Origin: CALAGJ01 sp964293305
GTDB taxonomy: Bacteria; Bacteroidota; Bacteroidia; Chitinophagales; Chitinophagaceae
Reading direction: 5' to 3'
Assembly (NCBI GenBank): GCA_964293305.1
Contig: CAXYYO010000017.1
Span: forward strand, 1 to 63,802
Length of the DNA stretch: 63,802 nt
This document shows, one piece after another, positions 54,156-63,601 of this stretch. Position 1 is the first letter of the stretch, and the number at the start of each line of letters is the position of its first letter. A program made the position numbers and the translations under genes. A model generated the notes under the pieces. The model ran no database searches. It was given only the letters and a program-made list of their open reading frames with translations, and had not been told where the DNA came from.

Positions 54156-54180
54156 TTTTTATTCGCCCTTCGGGCAATGA
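54156..54180 (-). repeat. Dispersed hairpin repeat, copy 4
   Basis: Reverse complement identical to copy 3 for 25 bases. GCCC-TTC-GGGC hairpin at 54165-54175, followed by AATGATGATGCA. Confidence 0.65.
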
Positions 54181-54312
54181 TGATGCAATAGAAAATTGAA
54201 CCCAGATATTGAAATAAATTTCATCTGCATAATCTGGATCCTCAATAATACAAATAGTAGTCTACCATAAAATCACCCAAAAGAGATATGCCGCAAACGT
54301 AACTATGGCAAA

Positions 54313-54339
54313 AAAAATCCAACTCTAAGTTGGATTTTT
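54313..54339 (-). terminator. Desaturase terminator
   Basis: Perfect 12-bp stem (AAAAATCCAACT / AGTTGGATTTTT) with a CTA loop, followed on the minus strand by a T run. It lies about 55 bases past the desaturase stop. Confidence 0.85.
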
Positions 54340-54394
54340 AAAAAAGATATGCTCAAATTTTATTCAATCATTAACTACTTCATAGCATCAGTTG

Positions 54395-55135
54395 TTAAAG
54401 GGCCGGCGCTTTTGCTAAACGGATTATGCGCATACGCTGCATTAATAACATAATATGATAAGTAAGATCAAACTCAAACCAACGTGTAGCATGGTTTGGT
54501 CTACCTGGATATTTATGATGATTGTTATGATACCCTTCTCCTACAAAAAGAAAATCGACAGGCAGCATATTTTTTGAAGTATTTGTAAGCTTAAAATTTT
54601 CATAGCCAAATTTATGTGCCCACCAGTTTACACCCAGCCCTTGCAAAGCTCCCATAGCAAGTGTTAAAGGCAAGAAAAGGTACATCCACCATTCTGTTGC
54701 AAGCCATATATAAACACTTAAATATATCAAGCCCCAAGCCAGACGGGCTACCCAAGTATGTGCATATTTATCAAAAGCTTCCCACTCAGGCAAGCCTTTT
54801 TTATATTTTTCATCCACTGGCATAAATCCTTTATATATGGAATGATAATTATTTCTTGTTTGTAGTAATAATAGAAATGGATTGGGTTCAAAATGGGGTG
54901 AGTGTGGGTCTTGCTCTTCATCGGTATGTGCGTGGTGAAGTCTATGCATCATTCCATAAGCTGAAGCACTTATGTAGGAGGAACCCTGGGTAATAAAGCA
55001 ACAGATAAAAAAGAATTTTTCCCAGCTACGAGACATACTGCATTGACCGTGTGCGGCGTATCGATGATGAAAAAAAGATTGGAAAAATAAAGACAGATAC
55101 CAATGGAGAATAAGGAAAATCAATATATTAAGCAT
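54395..55135 (-). CDS. Acyl-CoA desaturase (fatty acid desaturase)
   Basis: Di-iron membrane enzyme that introduces a double bond in fatty acyl chains. It has 246 residues with the three His boxes HRYAAH (His24, His29), HRLHH (64-68) and HNNHH (203-207) and several transmembrane segments. It resembles delta-9 (stearoyl-type) desaturases, without a cytochrome b5 domain. A TACATTCG box sits 3 bases upstream of the start. It diverges from korA across about 330 AT-rich bases. Confidence 0.92.
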   Translation of the reverse strand: MLNILIFLILHWYLSLFFQSFFHHRYAAHGQCSMSRSWEKFFFICCFITQGSSYISASAYGMMHRLHHAHTDEEQDPHSPHFEPNPFLLLLQTRNNYHSIYKGFMPVDEKYKKGLPEWEAFDKYAHTWVARLAWGLIYLSVYIWLATEWWMYLFLPLTLAMGALQGLGVNWWAHKFGYENFKLTNTSKNMLPVDFLFVGEGYHNNHHKYPGRPNHATRWFEFDLTYHIMLLMQRMRIIRLAKAPAL

Positions 55136-55138
55136 ATG

Positions 55139-55146
55139 CGAATGTA
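55139..55146 (-). promoter_or_regulatory. -7-like box abutting the desaturase start
   Basis: Minus strand TACATTCG, 3 bases before the ATG; identical to the box at lysA. No clear -33 element. Confidence 0.45.
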
Positions 55147-55463
55147 GGGGTTTGTATTCCTTATTTGTAAATTGTTTAACAACTAGATTAAAAACGATTT
55201 AAAAATGAGTTTAGTTCTTTAGATCCACGAATTAACATAAATTGCTTTTATTTCATTTTACATCAGACATTATGCCTTTAAATATAGCAATCAATAGTAA
55301 AAAATGAAGTACCGTTAACCGTGTAATAATATTACAAAGTATATAAAAAAAATACAAAAAAAGCAGGAAGGAATTATGCTTATATGCAAGCCTTTTGCAC
55401 ATCTCACACAACAATAGAAATACAACAATACTATTCAACTATCTTCGCAAGCCATAAATAAGA
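55147..55463. other. Divergent intergenic region between desaturase and korA
   Basis: AT-rich. Presumably holds the korA promoter. No ORF, repeat or structured element is supported. Confidence 0.45.
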
Positions 55464-57311
55464 ATGAGGATGTCTAAAATACAGGAAGTTTTACAAGATG
55501 TTGTAATCAAATTTGCCGGTGATAGTGGTGATGGTATGCAGCTTACTGGTAGCCAATTTACAAATAATACCGCCTTAATGGGTATTGATTTGGCCACTTT
55601 TCCTGATTTTCCTGCTGAAATCCGTGCTCCAGCTGGCACTTTGGCAGGAGTAAGTGGTTTTCAATTGCATTTTAGTAGTAAACGTGTATTTACACCCGGA
55701 GATATTTGTGATGTGTTGGTAGCCATGAATGCAGCGGCACTAAAAGCAAACTTAAAAGCTATAAAGCCTGGGGGTAAAATCATTGCAAATACAGATGGTT
55801 TTGATTCAAAAAATTTACGCTTAGCAAATTATCCCGAAGGAGAAAACCCTTTGGAAAATGATAGCCTTTCTGCATTTGAAGTCATCAAAATTGATGTTAC
55901 CAAACTTACACGTGAATCACTAAAAGATGTAACAGACCTAGGCACAAAAGAAAAAGACAGGGCAAAAAACATGTTTGTGTTGGGTTTTCTCTATTGGATG
56001 TATAATCGTAGTTTAGAAAACACCATCAATTTTCTAACAGAAAAATTTGGCAAGAAGGATTCCATCCTTCAGAGCAATATTAAAGTTCTACAGGCTGGCT
56101 TTAACTATGGAGATACCACAGAGGCCTTTACTACACATTACAAAGTAGAAAAGGCAAAACTACCAGCAGGAGAGTATAGAAGTATTATGGGAAACCAAGC
56201 ACTTACTTATGGACTGATAGCAGCCAGTAAGCAGAGCGGATTACCCATATTTCTCGGCTCCTATCCTATCACTCCAGCATCAGATATTCTGCATGAGCTT
56301 AGCAGACATAAGGCATTTGGCATCCGCACTTTTCAGGCGGAGGATGAAATAGCTGCCATTACAAGTGCCATCGGCGCCGCTTATGGAGGTAGTTTGGGGA
56401 TTACCACAACATCAGGCCCAGGTATGGCACTAAAGGCAGAAGCAATGGGTCTTGCAGTGATGTTGGAAATACCATTGCTCATTTGCAATATACAGCGTGG
56501 TGGCCCATCAACAGGATTGCCCACAAAAACGGAGCAAAGTGATCTTCTACAAGCATATTATGGAAGAAATGGCGAATGCCCTATGCCCGTAGTATCTGCC
56601 AGTACACCCAGCGATTGTTTTGAGGCTGTATTTGAAGCAGCACGCATTGCCATAGAACACATGACTCCCGTTATTTTTTTAAGTGACGGATATATAGCGA
56701 ACGGAGCTGAACCCTGGAAATTTCCCCAAACAAAAGATTTAGGCAGCATAAACGTAAGTTTTCAAAAAACGCCAAATGATGGAGATTCATTTCTCCCTTA
56801 TTTGAGAAATGAAAAATTAGTAAGAGGTTGGGCCATACCGGGCACTGCAGGTTTAGAACACCGCATTGGTGGTTTAGAAAAACAAGATAAAACAGGAAAT
56901 GTAAGTTACGACCCAGACAATCACCAGCACATGGTTAAAATCAGACAGGCCAAAGTGGATATGATTGCTGACTATATTCCCGAACAAGTAATAGAGGGAG
57001 ACGCATCTGGCAAATTATTGGTATTAGGCTGGGGAAGTACTTATGGCGTTATTAAAACTGCTGTGCAGGAATGGCGTGCTAAAGGTGCCGCTGTAAGCCA
57101 CGCACATATCAGATATATACGTCCCTTTCCCCGAAATCTTGGAGATATACTGAAACAATTTGACACAATCCTCATTCCAGAAATAAACAATGGGCAATTG
57201 ATAAAAATAATTAGGGATCAGTATTTGGTAGATGCCAAGGCATATAATAAAATTATGGGCAGTCCTATTACTAAAATAGAATTGGTGGAAGAGATAGGGA
57301 AATATTTATAA
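55464..57311 (+). CDS. korA: 2-oxoglutarate/2-oxoacid:ferredoxin oxidoreductase alpha subunit (gamma-alpha fusion)
   Basis: Oxidises 2-oxoglutarate (or another 2-oxoacid) with CoA and ferredoxin. It has 615 residues: an N-terminal gamma-type domain (about 8-190, IKFAGDSGDGMQLTGSQ) fused to the alpha domain (about 205-560, GNQALTYGLIAASKQSGLPIFLGSYPITPASDILHELS, TTTSGPGMALKAEAMGLAVMLEIPLLICNIQRGGPSTGLPTKTEQSDL). The C-terminal LGWGSTYGVIK region also fits. The beta subunit korB, with the TPP domain, is expected next to it but is absent from the following genes. Confidence 0.93.
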   Translation: MRMSKIQEVLQDVVIKFAGDSGDGMQLTGSQFTNNTALMGIDLATFPDFPAEIRAPAGTLAGVSGFQLHFSSKRVFTPGDICDVLVAMNAAALKANLKAIKPGGKIIANTDGFDSKNLRLANYPEGENPLENDSLSAFEVIKIDVTKLTRESLKDVTDLGTKEKDRAKNMFVLGFLYWMYNRSLENTINFLTEKFGKKDSILQSNIKVLQAGFNYGDTTEAFTTHYKVEKAKLPAGEYRSIMGNQALTYGLIAASKQSGLPIFLGSYPITPASDILHELSRHKAFGIRTFQAEDEIAAITSAIGAAYGGSLGITTTSGPGMALKAEAMGLAVMLEIPLLICNIQRGGPSTGLPTKTEQSDLLQAYYGRNGECPMPVVSASTPSDCFEAVFEAARIAIEHMTPVIFLSDGYIANGAEPWKFPQTKDLGSINVSFQKTPNDGDSFLPYLRNEKLVRGWAIPGTAGLEHRIGGLEKQDKTGNVSYDPDNHQHMVKIRQAKVDMIADYIPEQVIEGDASGKLLVLGWGSTYGVIKTAVQEWRAKGAAVSHAHIRYIRPFPRNLGDILKQFDTILIPEINNGQLIKIIRDQYLVDAKAYNKIMGSPITKIELVEEIGKYL

Positions 57312-57321
57312 GATAGTACAG

Positions 57322-57355
57322 TTTGCACTCTCCCCGCATCCTGCACGTATCTTTG
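57322..57355 (+). promoter_or_regulatory. rlmN promoter, leaderless type
   Basis: TTTG (57322-57325), 22 bases, TATCTTTG (57348-57355), then 4 bases to the rlmN ATG. Confidence 0.6.
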
Positions 57356-57359
57356 CAGT

Positions 57360-58403
57360 ATGTCACAACAAAACATCAGGCATTGCAACTATGCTGAGAT
57401 AGAATCTTATTTTGAAAATTTAGGAGAAAAAAAATTTAGAGCAAAGCAAGTATATGAATGGCTTTGGTTAAGACAAGTACGTAGTATAGATGACATGAGC
57501 AATATCAGCCTTGCACTGCGTAAACAACTTCATGAAGATTTCTTTTTGCAGGCACTCACAATTGATGCAACACAATATAGCAGTGATGGCACCATAAAAT
57601 CAAGATTTAAAACGGTAGAAGGATACGCCACCGAGGGTGTACTCATACCCACAGAAAAAAGAAAGACTGCCTGTGTAAGCAGCCAAATAGGTTGTAGCCT
57701 AAGCTGCAAATTTTGTGCTACAGGATATATGGAGCGCAAGCGCAACCTCACATTTGATGAAATATATGATGAGGTTTCTCTTATCAATGAGCAATGCATA
57801 CGTGTATTTGGCCAGAAGCTCAGCAATATTGTTTTCATGGGAATGGGTGAGCCATTGCTCAATTATAAAAATGTATTAAAAGCAGTAGAAAAAATAAGCG
57901 ATCCCGAAGGTATGGGTATGAGTGCAAGACGCATTACCGTATCCACCGCAGGTGTAGCTAAAGCCATACGAAATTTAGGTGACGATGAAGTACGTTTTAA
58001 ATTAGCATTATCGCTGCACGCAGCTAATGATAAAAAGCGCAATGAAATAATGCCTATTAATGAATCGAATAATATCAAATCTTTGATAGAGGCTTTGAAT
58101 TATTTTTATAAGAAAACGCAAAATGAAATTACATTTGAATATATCCTTTTTAAGAATTTTAATGATAGCCAGCAAGATGCCGATGAACTGATAAAAATTT
58201 ACCGTCAAGTGCCCGCTGATCTGGTTAATATTATTGAATACAATCCCATAGATGCCGCAAGATTTACAAAACCTGACGAGAGTATAACAGCCGCATTTAT
58301 GGAGCATTTGGAAAAAAATCGTGTCAATGCAAAACTAAGGCGCAGCAGGGGTAAAGATATAGATGCAGCCTGCGGACAGTTAGCCAATAAAGAAAGTGTT
58401 TAA
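57360..58403 (+). CDS. rlmN: Dual-specificity RNA methyltransferase RlmN
   Basis: Radical SAM enzyme that methylates C2 of A2503 in 23S rRNA and A37 in some tRNAs. It has 347 residues with the cluster motif CSLSCKFC (Cys112, 116, 119), FMGMGEPLLNY, the catalytic Cys near the C-terminus (AACGQLA, about 341) and the first catalytic Cys replaced in the conserved CxxxCxxC layout. Leaderless expression is predicted. Confidence 0.94.
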   Translation: MSQQNIRHCNYAEIESYFENLGEKKFRAKQVYEWLWLRQVRSIDDMSNISLALRKQLHEDFFLQALTIDATQYSSDGTIKSRFKTVEGYATEGVLIPTEKRKTACVSSQIGCSLSCKFCATGYMERKRNLTFDEIYDEVSLINEQCIRVFGQKLSNIVFMGMGEPLLNYKNVLKAVEKISDPEGMGMSARRITVSTAGVAKAIRNLGDDEVRFKLALSLHAANDKKRNEIMPINESNNIKSLIEALNYFYKKTQNEITFEYILFKNFNDSQQDADELIKIYRQVPADLVNIIEYNPIDAARFTKPDESITAAFMEHLEKNRVNAKLRRSRGKDIDAACGQLANKESV

Positions 58404-58414
58404 ACCAAAATATT

Positions 58415-59989
58415 ATGAGCAAGAAAGGGTTTGAGAAATTTATCAATAAAGAGCCAAAAGGTGCAAAGAAGAAAGAAGCATTGAGGCAGGAAAAGAAAAA
58501 ATACAACAGAGAAAAAAGAGCATTCTTTGATGAGCAGAAACGATTGAAAAGATTACAGCAGCAGCAGGAAGGCAGCGTAAATGGATTACCGCCTAGAGAA
58601 AGAAAATTTGACAATAGAAATGAAACTGCTGATGGAAGAAAATCATTTGATAATAAAAGCCATTCCGGCCCCAGCCGAAAACCATATGAAAGAAAAGAGG
58701 AAAGGCCTACAAAAGACAGATACCACACTAATACAAGCAGCATAAATAAAAAAAATCCAACTGATGGTGGTGCACCTGCAAAAAGGGAAAATTCAAGCAG
58801 CGATACCAAATATAGTGAATTTAGAAAAAAGGGCAATTCCTCCAATCGTCCGAATACAAAAAGCGGTGCCGAAAAAGCTCAATGGGGGAAAAATGACAAA
58901 CAGGAACACAGCTTTAATAATGAAAAAATACCCGCAGACAAGCAAAGTTTTTCAAAGACACTGTCAGACAAAACCGATGCTTTAAAAAAACCTTTAAAAA
59001 GAAGAGACAGCAGCACGGATACAGAAAAGGAAAAAAAAGTATACCATCAAAATAATAGGGAAACTGCCCCAACACATAAAAAGGAAAATGATAATAAAAG
59101 AGACGTATCTAGTAACCCTGTAAAAAAAGAATGGAAGAAAAAAGATACTGATACCCCCACCAAAGCGCATGCAATACCAAGGAAATCCTCTGGTAAGTTT
59201 TCTACAAATGCAGATAAAAAGAAAGACGTAAACAAACAGGAAAAGGGTGAAGAAAAAATGCCCCTCAATAAATATTTGGCGCATGCCGGTGTTTGTGCCA
59301 GAAGAGAAGCAGCAGGTATCATTAAAACAGGAACTGTAAAAGTAAATAACGAAGTAATAACAGAACCTGGTTATAAAATGCAGCATGGAGACGTGGTAAC
59401 CTATAAAGGAAAACAATTGCATTTGCAGCATAAATTGGTTTATGTATTGCTCAATAAACCCAAAGATTACATCACCACACACAAAGATCCTGAAGGAAGA
59501 AAAACGGTATTTGAGCTACTACACCATGCTACAGAAGAAAGAATTTATCCTGTGGGCAGATTAGATAGAAACACCACGGGTGTATTATTATTTACCAATG
59601 ATGGGGAACTTGCTCAAAAGCTCACTCACCCCAGCTTTCAGGTAAGAAAAATATATGAAGTAAAACTCAATAAAGATTTGGTAAAAGAAGATTTCCAAAC
59701 ACTTTCTAAAGGACTTACTTTGGAAGATGGCTTTATACAGCCAGATGCTGTTGGCTATGCAGATGCAAAGGATAAAACAAAGATTGGTATAGAAATACAT
59801 AGTGGTAAAAATCGTATTGTAAGAAGAATGTTTGAGCATTTGGGATATGATGTAAGGGGTTTAGACCGTGTGTTGTTTGCCAATCTTACCAAGAAAAATA
59901 TTGAACGTGGACATTGGCGGCACCTCTCAGAAAAAGAAGTGCGGTTAGTAAAATATCTGAATAAAAGTTTTATAAAAAAAGATAAATAA
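58415..59989 (+). CDS. Pseudouridine synthase (RluB/RsuA family) with long basic N-terminal extension
   Basis: A 524-residue protein. The C-terminal half has an S4 domain (LNKYLAHAGVCARREAAGIIKTGTVKVN) and the synthase domain with the catalytic Asp in GRLDRNTTGVLLFTNDG, KLTHPSFQVRKIYEVKL and IHSGKNRIVRRMFEHLG. It resembles RluB (23S rRNA U2605). The N-terminal ~280 residues are a disordered Lys/Asn/Ser/Glu-rich extension with no domain, common in Bacteroidota homologues. Confidence 0.92.
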   Translation: MSKKGFEKFINKEPKGAKKKEALRQEKKKYNREKRAFFDEQKRLKRLQQQQEGSVNGLPPRERKFDNRNETADGRKSFDNKSHSGPSRKPYERKEERPTKDRYHTNTSSINKKNPTDGGAPAKRENSSSDTKYSEFRKKGNSSNRPNTKSGAEKAQWGKNDKQEHSFNNEKIPADKQSFSKTLSDKTDALKKPLKRRDSSTDTEKEKKVYHQNNRETAPTHKKENDNKRDVSSNPVKKEWKKKDTDTPTKAHAIPRKSSGKFSTNADKKKDVNKQEKGEEKMPLNKYLAHAGVCARREAAGIIKTGTVKVNNEVITEPGYKMQHGDVVTYKGKQLHLQHKLVYVLLNKPKDYITTHKDPEGRKTVFELLHHATEERIYPVGRLDRNTTGVLLFTNDGELAQKLTHPSFQVRKIYEVKLNKDLVKEDFQTLSKGLTLEDGFIQPDAVGYADAKDKTKIGIEIHSGKNRIVRRMFEHLGYDVRGLDRVLFANLTKKNIERGHWRHLSEKEVRLVKYLNKSFIKKDK

Positions 59990-60004
59990 AAAGCTCCATC
60001 TATT

Positions 60005-62014
60005 ATGTATATGAAAAGAATAATTCATCAAATTAAGCTTTTAAGCATACTTGTTTTTTGCCATCCCATCTTATCCATTGCGCAGCAAAAAGATTATAGT
60101 CCAAATGATTTTTTTCATACTGCAAATATTAGTGAACCTGTTGTATCACCTAGCGGTGAATGGATAGCCTATACGCTTACAACTGTGGATAGTGCTAAAG
60201 ATTACAACACAAGTGATATCTGGATGGTAGATAGAAATGGCACACATAATATACAGCTAACTTTTACAAAACAGGAAGATGAAACCACACCCAAGTGGAG
60301 CCCTGACGGGCAATGGCTCAGCTTTCTTTCTGACCGATATGCGGACGATGATGGAAATAGCAATACTCAATTATGGATGATGCGAGTAATGGGTGGAGAA
60401 GCAAAAGCTATAACCTCTTTTACAATGGGTATTGAAAATTATTATTGGATGCCGGACAGCAAAAAAGTATTGTTTGAATTATCTGATGAAGATTTTAGCG
60501 ATACAGCAGCCAGCGGTCATAAAAACCCTTATGTGATAAACCAATATTTATTTAAAACGGATGGTGGTGGCTATGCGGATAGCTTGCGTACCCATTTATA
60601 TCTCTATACCATTGACTCAGATGAATTAGACACCCTTACCACCGGACATTACAATGAATCTGATGTGGCCATAAGTCCGGCCGGAAAGCAAATTTCTTTT
60701 GTAAGCAATCGAAATGGTGATGCAGACAGAAGCGAAAACACGGATATCTATATCATGGATTTAAAGCCGGATGCATTACCAATTTTAGTATCCAATTCTA
60801 CCGGTACAGAGCATAGTCCTCAATGGAGCCACGATGGCAAAAGATTGGCTTGGTTACAAAGTACCAGCACTCGTAAGTTTACTATGTATGGTCATGATAT
60901 GCTTTGCTACAAAGATTTTTCTGCTCAGGGTAAAATGTCCATTCTATATGATTCTTTACCCGTGACGCAATTTTGCTGGCAGTCAAATAATCAACAAATT
61001 ATTTTTCTTAGAGAAAATGATAGAGAGCAGCAAATCCTATCCATATCCTTAGGAAATACAAAGCCAACCATTGTAGCATCTGGCCAAAGAGCGTTTTATG
61101 ATATAGTCTATAACAAAACATACCAAGAATGGATAACCATACAGCAATCGCCAACAAACCCGGGTGAATTATATAGTATTGATGCTACAGGTATTTTAAA
61201 AAAACTCACATACGTACAGGATGAATTTATGGCAAATCGCAGGGCCGTAAAAATCATTCCATTTACTTCCAAAAGTGCAGATGGCAACACCGTTTCTTCA
61301 ATATTGTATTGCCGGGAGGATCTTATCAATACAAAAAAATTGCCACTCATCATGCATATACATGGAGGGCCTGTGGGGCAGGATGATTATGGGTTTGATT
61401 TACAGAGAAATATTCTTGCCGCTGCCGGGTATTTGGTATGTGCCGTTAATTATAGAGGCAGTAGTGGCCGAGGCACAGATTATATAACAGCCATAGATGC
61501 AGATTGGGGGCATAAAGAAGTATTGGACATACTTGGCGCAGCCAATGAATTAATAAAAACAGGTATGGCAGATGAAAACCGCATGGGCATTGGAGGTTGG
61601 AGCTATGGCGGCATACTTACCAACTACACCATTGCTACAGACCAACGTTTTAAAGCAGCGGCCAGTGGTGCGGGCAGCAGCTTACAACTTACTATGTATG
61701 GCACAGACCAATATGTGGTACAGTATGAAGATGAGTTAGGCTACCCGTGGCAGAATACTGACAAATGGCTATCCCTTTCCTACCCGTTTTTCAAAGCAGA
61801 TCAAATAAAAACACCTACCCTATTTATGGCTGCTGAAAAAGATTTCAATGTGCCTGTAGCAGGTGCAGAACAAATGTATCAGGCCTTAAGAACACAGGGT
61901 ATACCTACGGAGTTAGTCATTTATCCGGGTCAGCATCATGGACTTACCATTCCATCTTATAGAGCAGATCGCTTTCAGCGATATATTGATTGGTTTGGTA
62001 GGTATTTAAAATAA
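60005..62014 (+). CDS. S9 family peptidase (prolyl oligopeptidase/acylaminoacyl-peptidase type)
   Basis: Secreted serine peptidase of 669 residues. Signal peptide (about 1-27, ILSIAQQ), WD40-like beta-propeller (about 40-400, with PTPKWSPDGQWLSFLSDR-like blades) and an alpha/beta hydrolase domain with the nucleophile in GGWSYGG, the Asp in AAEKDFNVPVA and the His in GQHHGLT. It is a dipeptidyl/oligopeptidase family member; specificity is not predictable. Confidence 0.93.
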   Translation: MYMKRIIHQIKLLSILVFCHPILSIAQQKDYSPNDFFHTANISEPVVSPSGEWIAYTLTTVDSAKDYNTSDIWMVDRNGTHNIQLTFTKQEDETTPKWSPDGQWLSFLSDRYADDDGNSNTQLWMMRVMGGEAKAITSFTMGIENYYWMPDSKKVLFELSDEDFSDTAASGHKNPYVINQYLFKTDGGGYADSLRTHLYLYTIDSDELDTLTTGHYNESDVAISPAGKQISFVSNRNGDADRSENTDIYIMDLKPDALPILVSNSTGTEHSPQWSHDGKRLAWLQSTSTRKFTMYGHDMLCYKDFSAQGKMSILYDSLPVTQFCWQSNNQQIIFLRENDREQQILSISLGNTKPTIVASGQRAFYDIVYNKTYQEWITIQQSPTNPGELYSIDATGILKKLTYVQDEFMANRRAVKIIPFTSKSADGNTVSSILYCREDLINTKKLPLIMHIHGGPVGQDDYGFDLQRNILAAAGYLVCAVNYRGSSGRGTDYITAIDADWGHKEVLDILGAANELIKTGMADENRMGIGGWSYGGILTNYTIATDQRFKAAASGAGSSLQLTMYGTDQYVVQYEDELGYPWQNTDKWLSLSYPFFKADQIKTPTLFMAAEKDFNVPVAGAEQMYQALRTQGIPTELVIYPGQHHGLTIPSYRADRFQRYIDWFGRYLK

Positions 62015-62134
62015 AAAAATCTAAGTTGTTTTCTTACATCATGTCCCTGCCCTCAATACAGGATATTTCATATTTGAGACACAATATTCAGTTAGTTGTA
62101 CCAATGCCATATATGTTGAATACAACCAAGCTAA

Positions 62135-62142
62135 TACCTTTG
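62135..62142 (+). promoter_or_regulatory. -7 box abutting the cca start
   Basis: TACCTTTG, 4 bases before the ATG at 62147. A TGTTG lies 16 bases upstream (short spacing). Predicts a leaderless mRNA. Confidence 0.55.
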
Positions 62143-62146
62143 CCAC

Positions 62147-63601
62147 ATGCAAATTGATTGCTCCCCAAAAGAATTATTTATATTAAAAAAAATAGCCAGA
62201 ACAGCGGCATCCTTACAAATGCCTGCTTATGTAGTAGGTGGCTTTGTAAGGGATAAAATTATAAACAGACCATCAAAAGATGCAGATATTGTTTGTATAG
62301 GAAATGGTATAGAACTGGCCAATGCATTTGCATCCAGATTTAAGCCGGAACCTACTGTGGCTGTATTTAAAAATTTTGGTACCGCACAAGTTAAAATACC
62401 TTGGCAGGACGAAGAGGGCAATGCTGTTTTTTTTGAAGTAGAGTTTGTAGGAGCACGCAGAGAAAGTTATACCACGGATAGTAGGAAGCCAGCTGTAGAG
62501 CCTGGCAGTTTGGAAGAAGATCAACTCCGTAGGGATTTTACCATCAATGCATTAGCCATCAGTTTAAATGAAAATGATTATGGCAGTTTGATTGATCCAT
62601 TTAATGGAATAAAGGACCTAGCAGATAAATGCCTCATAACACCTACTGATGCCAATAAAACTTTTAGCGACGATCCATTACGCATGATGCGTGCCATACG
62701 ATTTGCCACACAGCTGCGTTTTAATATAGCTGCCACCACTTGGCAAGCCATTAAAGACAATAAGGAGCGCATTCGCATTATAAGCCAGGAAAGAATTACT
62801 GAGGAAATAAATAAAATCATGCTCACGCCACAGCCATCGCTTGGCTGGGATTTATTATTTAGAAGTGGGCTATTAGATATTATTTTTCCCGAAATGTGTT
62901 TACTGCATGGAGCAGAAAATATAGATGGCATGGGCCATAAGGACAATTTTTATCACACCCTTCAGGTATTGGATAATATATGTGCCACTACAAATGATTT
63001 ATGGCTGCGATGGGCTGCTGTATTGCACGACATTGCAAAGCCCGCCACTAAACGATTCGAAGAAGGTTTTGGGTTCACCTTCCATGCACACGAAGTGGTA
63101 GGTGCTCGTATGGTACCAAAAATTTTTACAAAACTCAAGCTCCCACTAAATGAGCACATGCGTTTTGTGCAGAAAATGGTACTACTCCATTTAAGACCCA
63201 TCAGCCTCACAAAAGAAAATATTACAGACAGTGCCATACGTCGTTTACTCTTTGATGCCGGGGAGCATATAGACCAACTCATGCAGCTTTGCAATGCAGA
63301 TATAACCAGTAAGAACAGACAGAAAGTAAGAAGATACCTCGCCAATTTTGAATTAGTAAAAAAGCGTATGTATGAGGTGGAAGAGAAGGATCATTTAAGA
63401 AACTGGCAGCCACCCATTACAGGACAAATCATAATGGATGTTTTTGGTATTGGCCCATCCAAAATTGTGGGCATCATCAAAGATGAAGTAAGAGAAGCCA
63501 TTTTAGAAGGCAATATTGCCAACAACTATGATGCTGCACATGCCCACATGATACAAGTAGCCGCAGCACATGGATTAGTACCGGCATCATCAAACAAGTA
63601 G
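62147..63601 (+). CDS. cca: CCA tRNA nucleotidyltransferase (HD-domain type)
   Basis: Adds or repairs the 3' CCA of tRNAs. It has 484 residues: a nucleotidyltransferase domain (YVVGGFVRDKIINRPSKDADIVCIG), RRDFTINALAIS, the neck region DPLRMMRAIRFATQL, and a C-terminal HD domain (VLHDIAKPATKRFEEGFGFTFHAHEVVGARM). Its role is partly redundant where CCA is encoded, as in tRNA-Arg above. Confidence 0.95.
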   Translation: MQIDCSPKELFILKKIARTAASLQMPAYVVGGFVRDKIINRPSKDADIVCIGNGIELANAFASRFKPEPTVAVFKNFGTAQVKIPWQDEEGNAVFFEVEFVGARRESYTTDSRKPAVEPGSLEEDQLRRDFTINALAISLNENDYGSLIDPFNGIKDLADKCLITPTDANKTFSDDPLRMMRAIRFATQLRFNIAATTWQAIKDNKERIRIISQERITEEINKIMLTPQPSLGWDLLFRSGLLDIIFPEMCLLHGAENIDGMGHKDNFYHTLQVLDNICATTNDLWLRWAAVLHDIAKPATKRFEEGFGFTFHAHEVVGARMVPKIFTKLKLPLNEHMRFVQKMVLLHLRPISLTKENITDSAIRRLLFDAGEHIDQLMQLCNADITSKNRQKVRRYLANFELVKKRMYEVEEKDHLRNWQPPITGQIIMDVFGIGPSKIVGIIKDEVREAILEGNIANNYDAAHAHMIQVAAAHGLVPASSNK

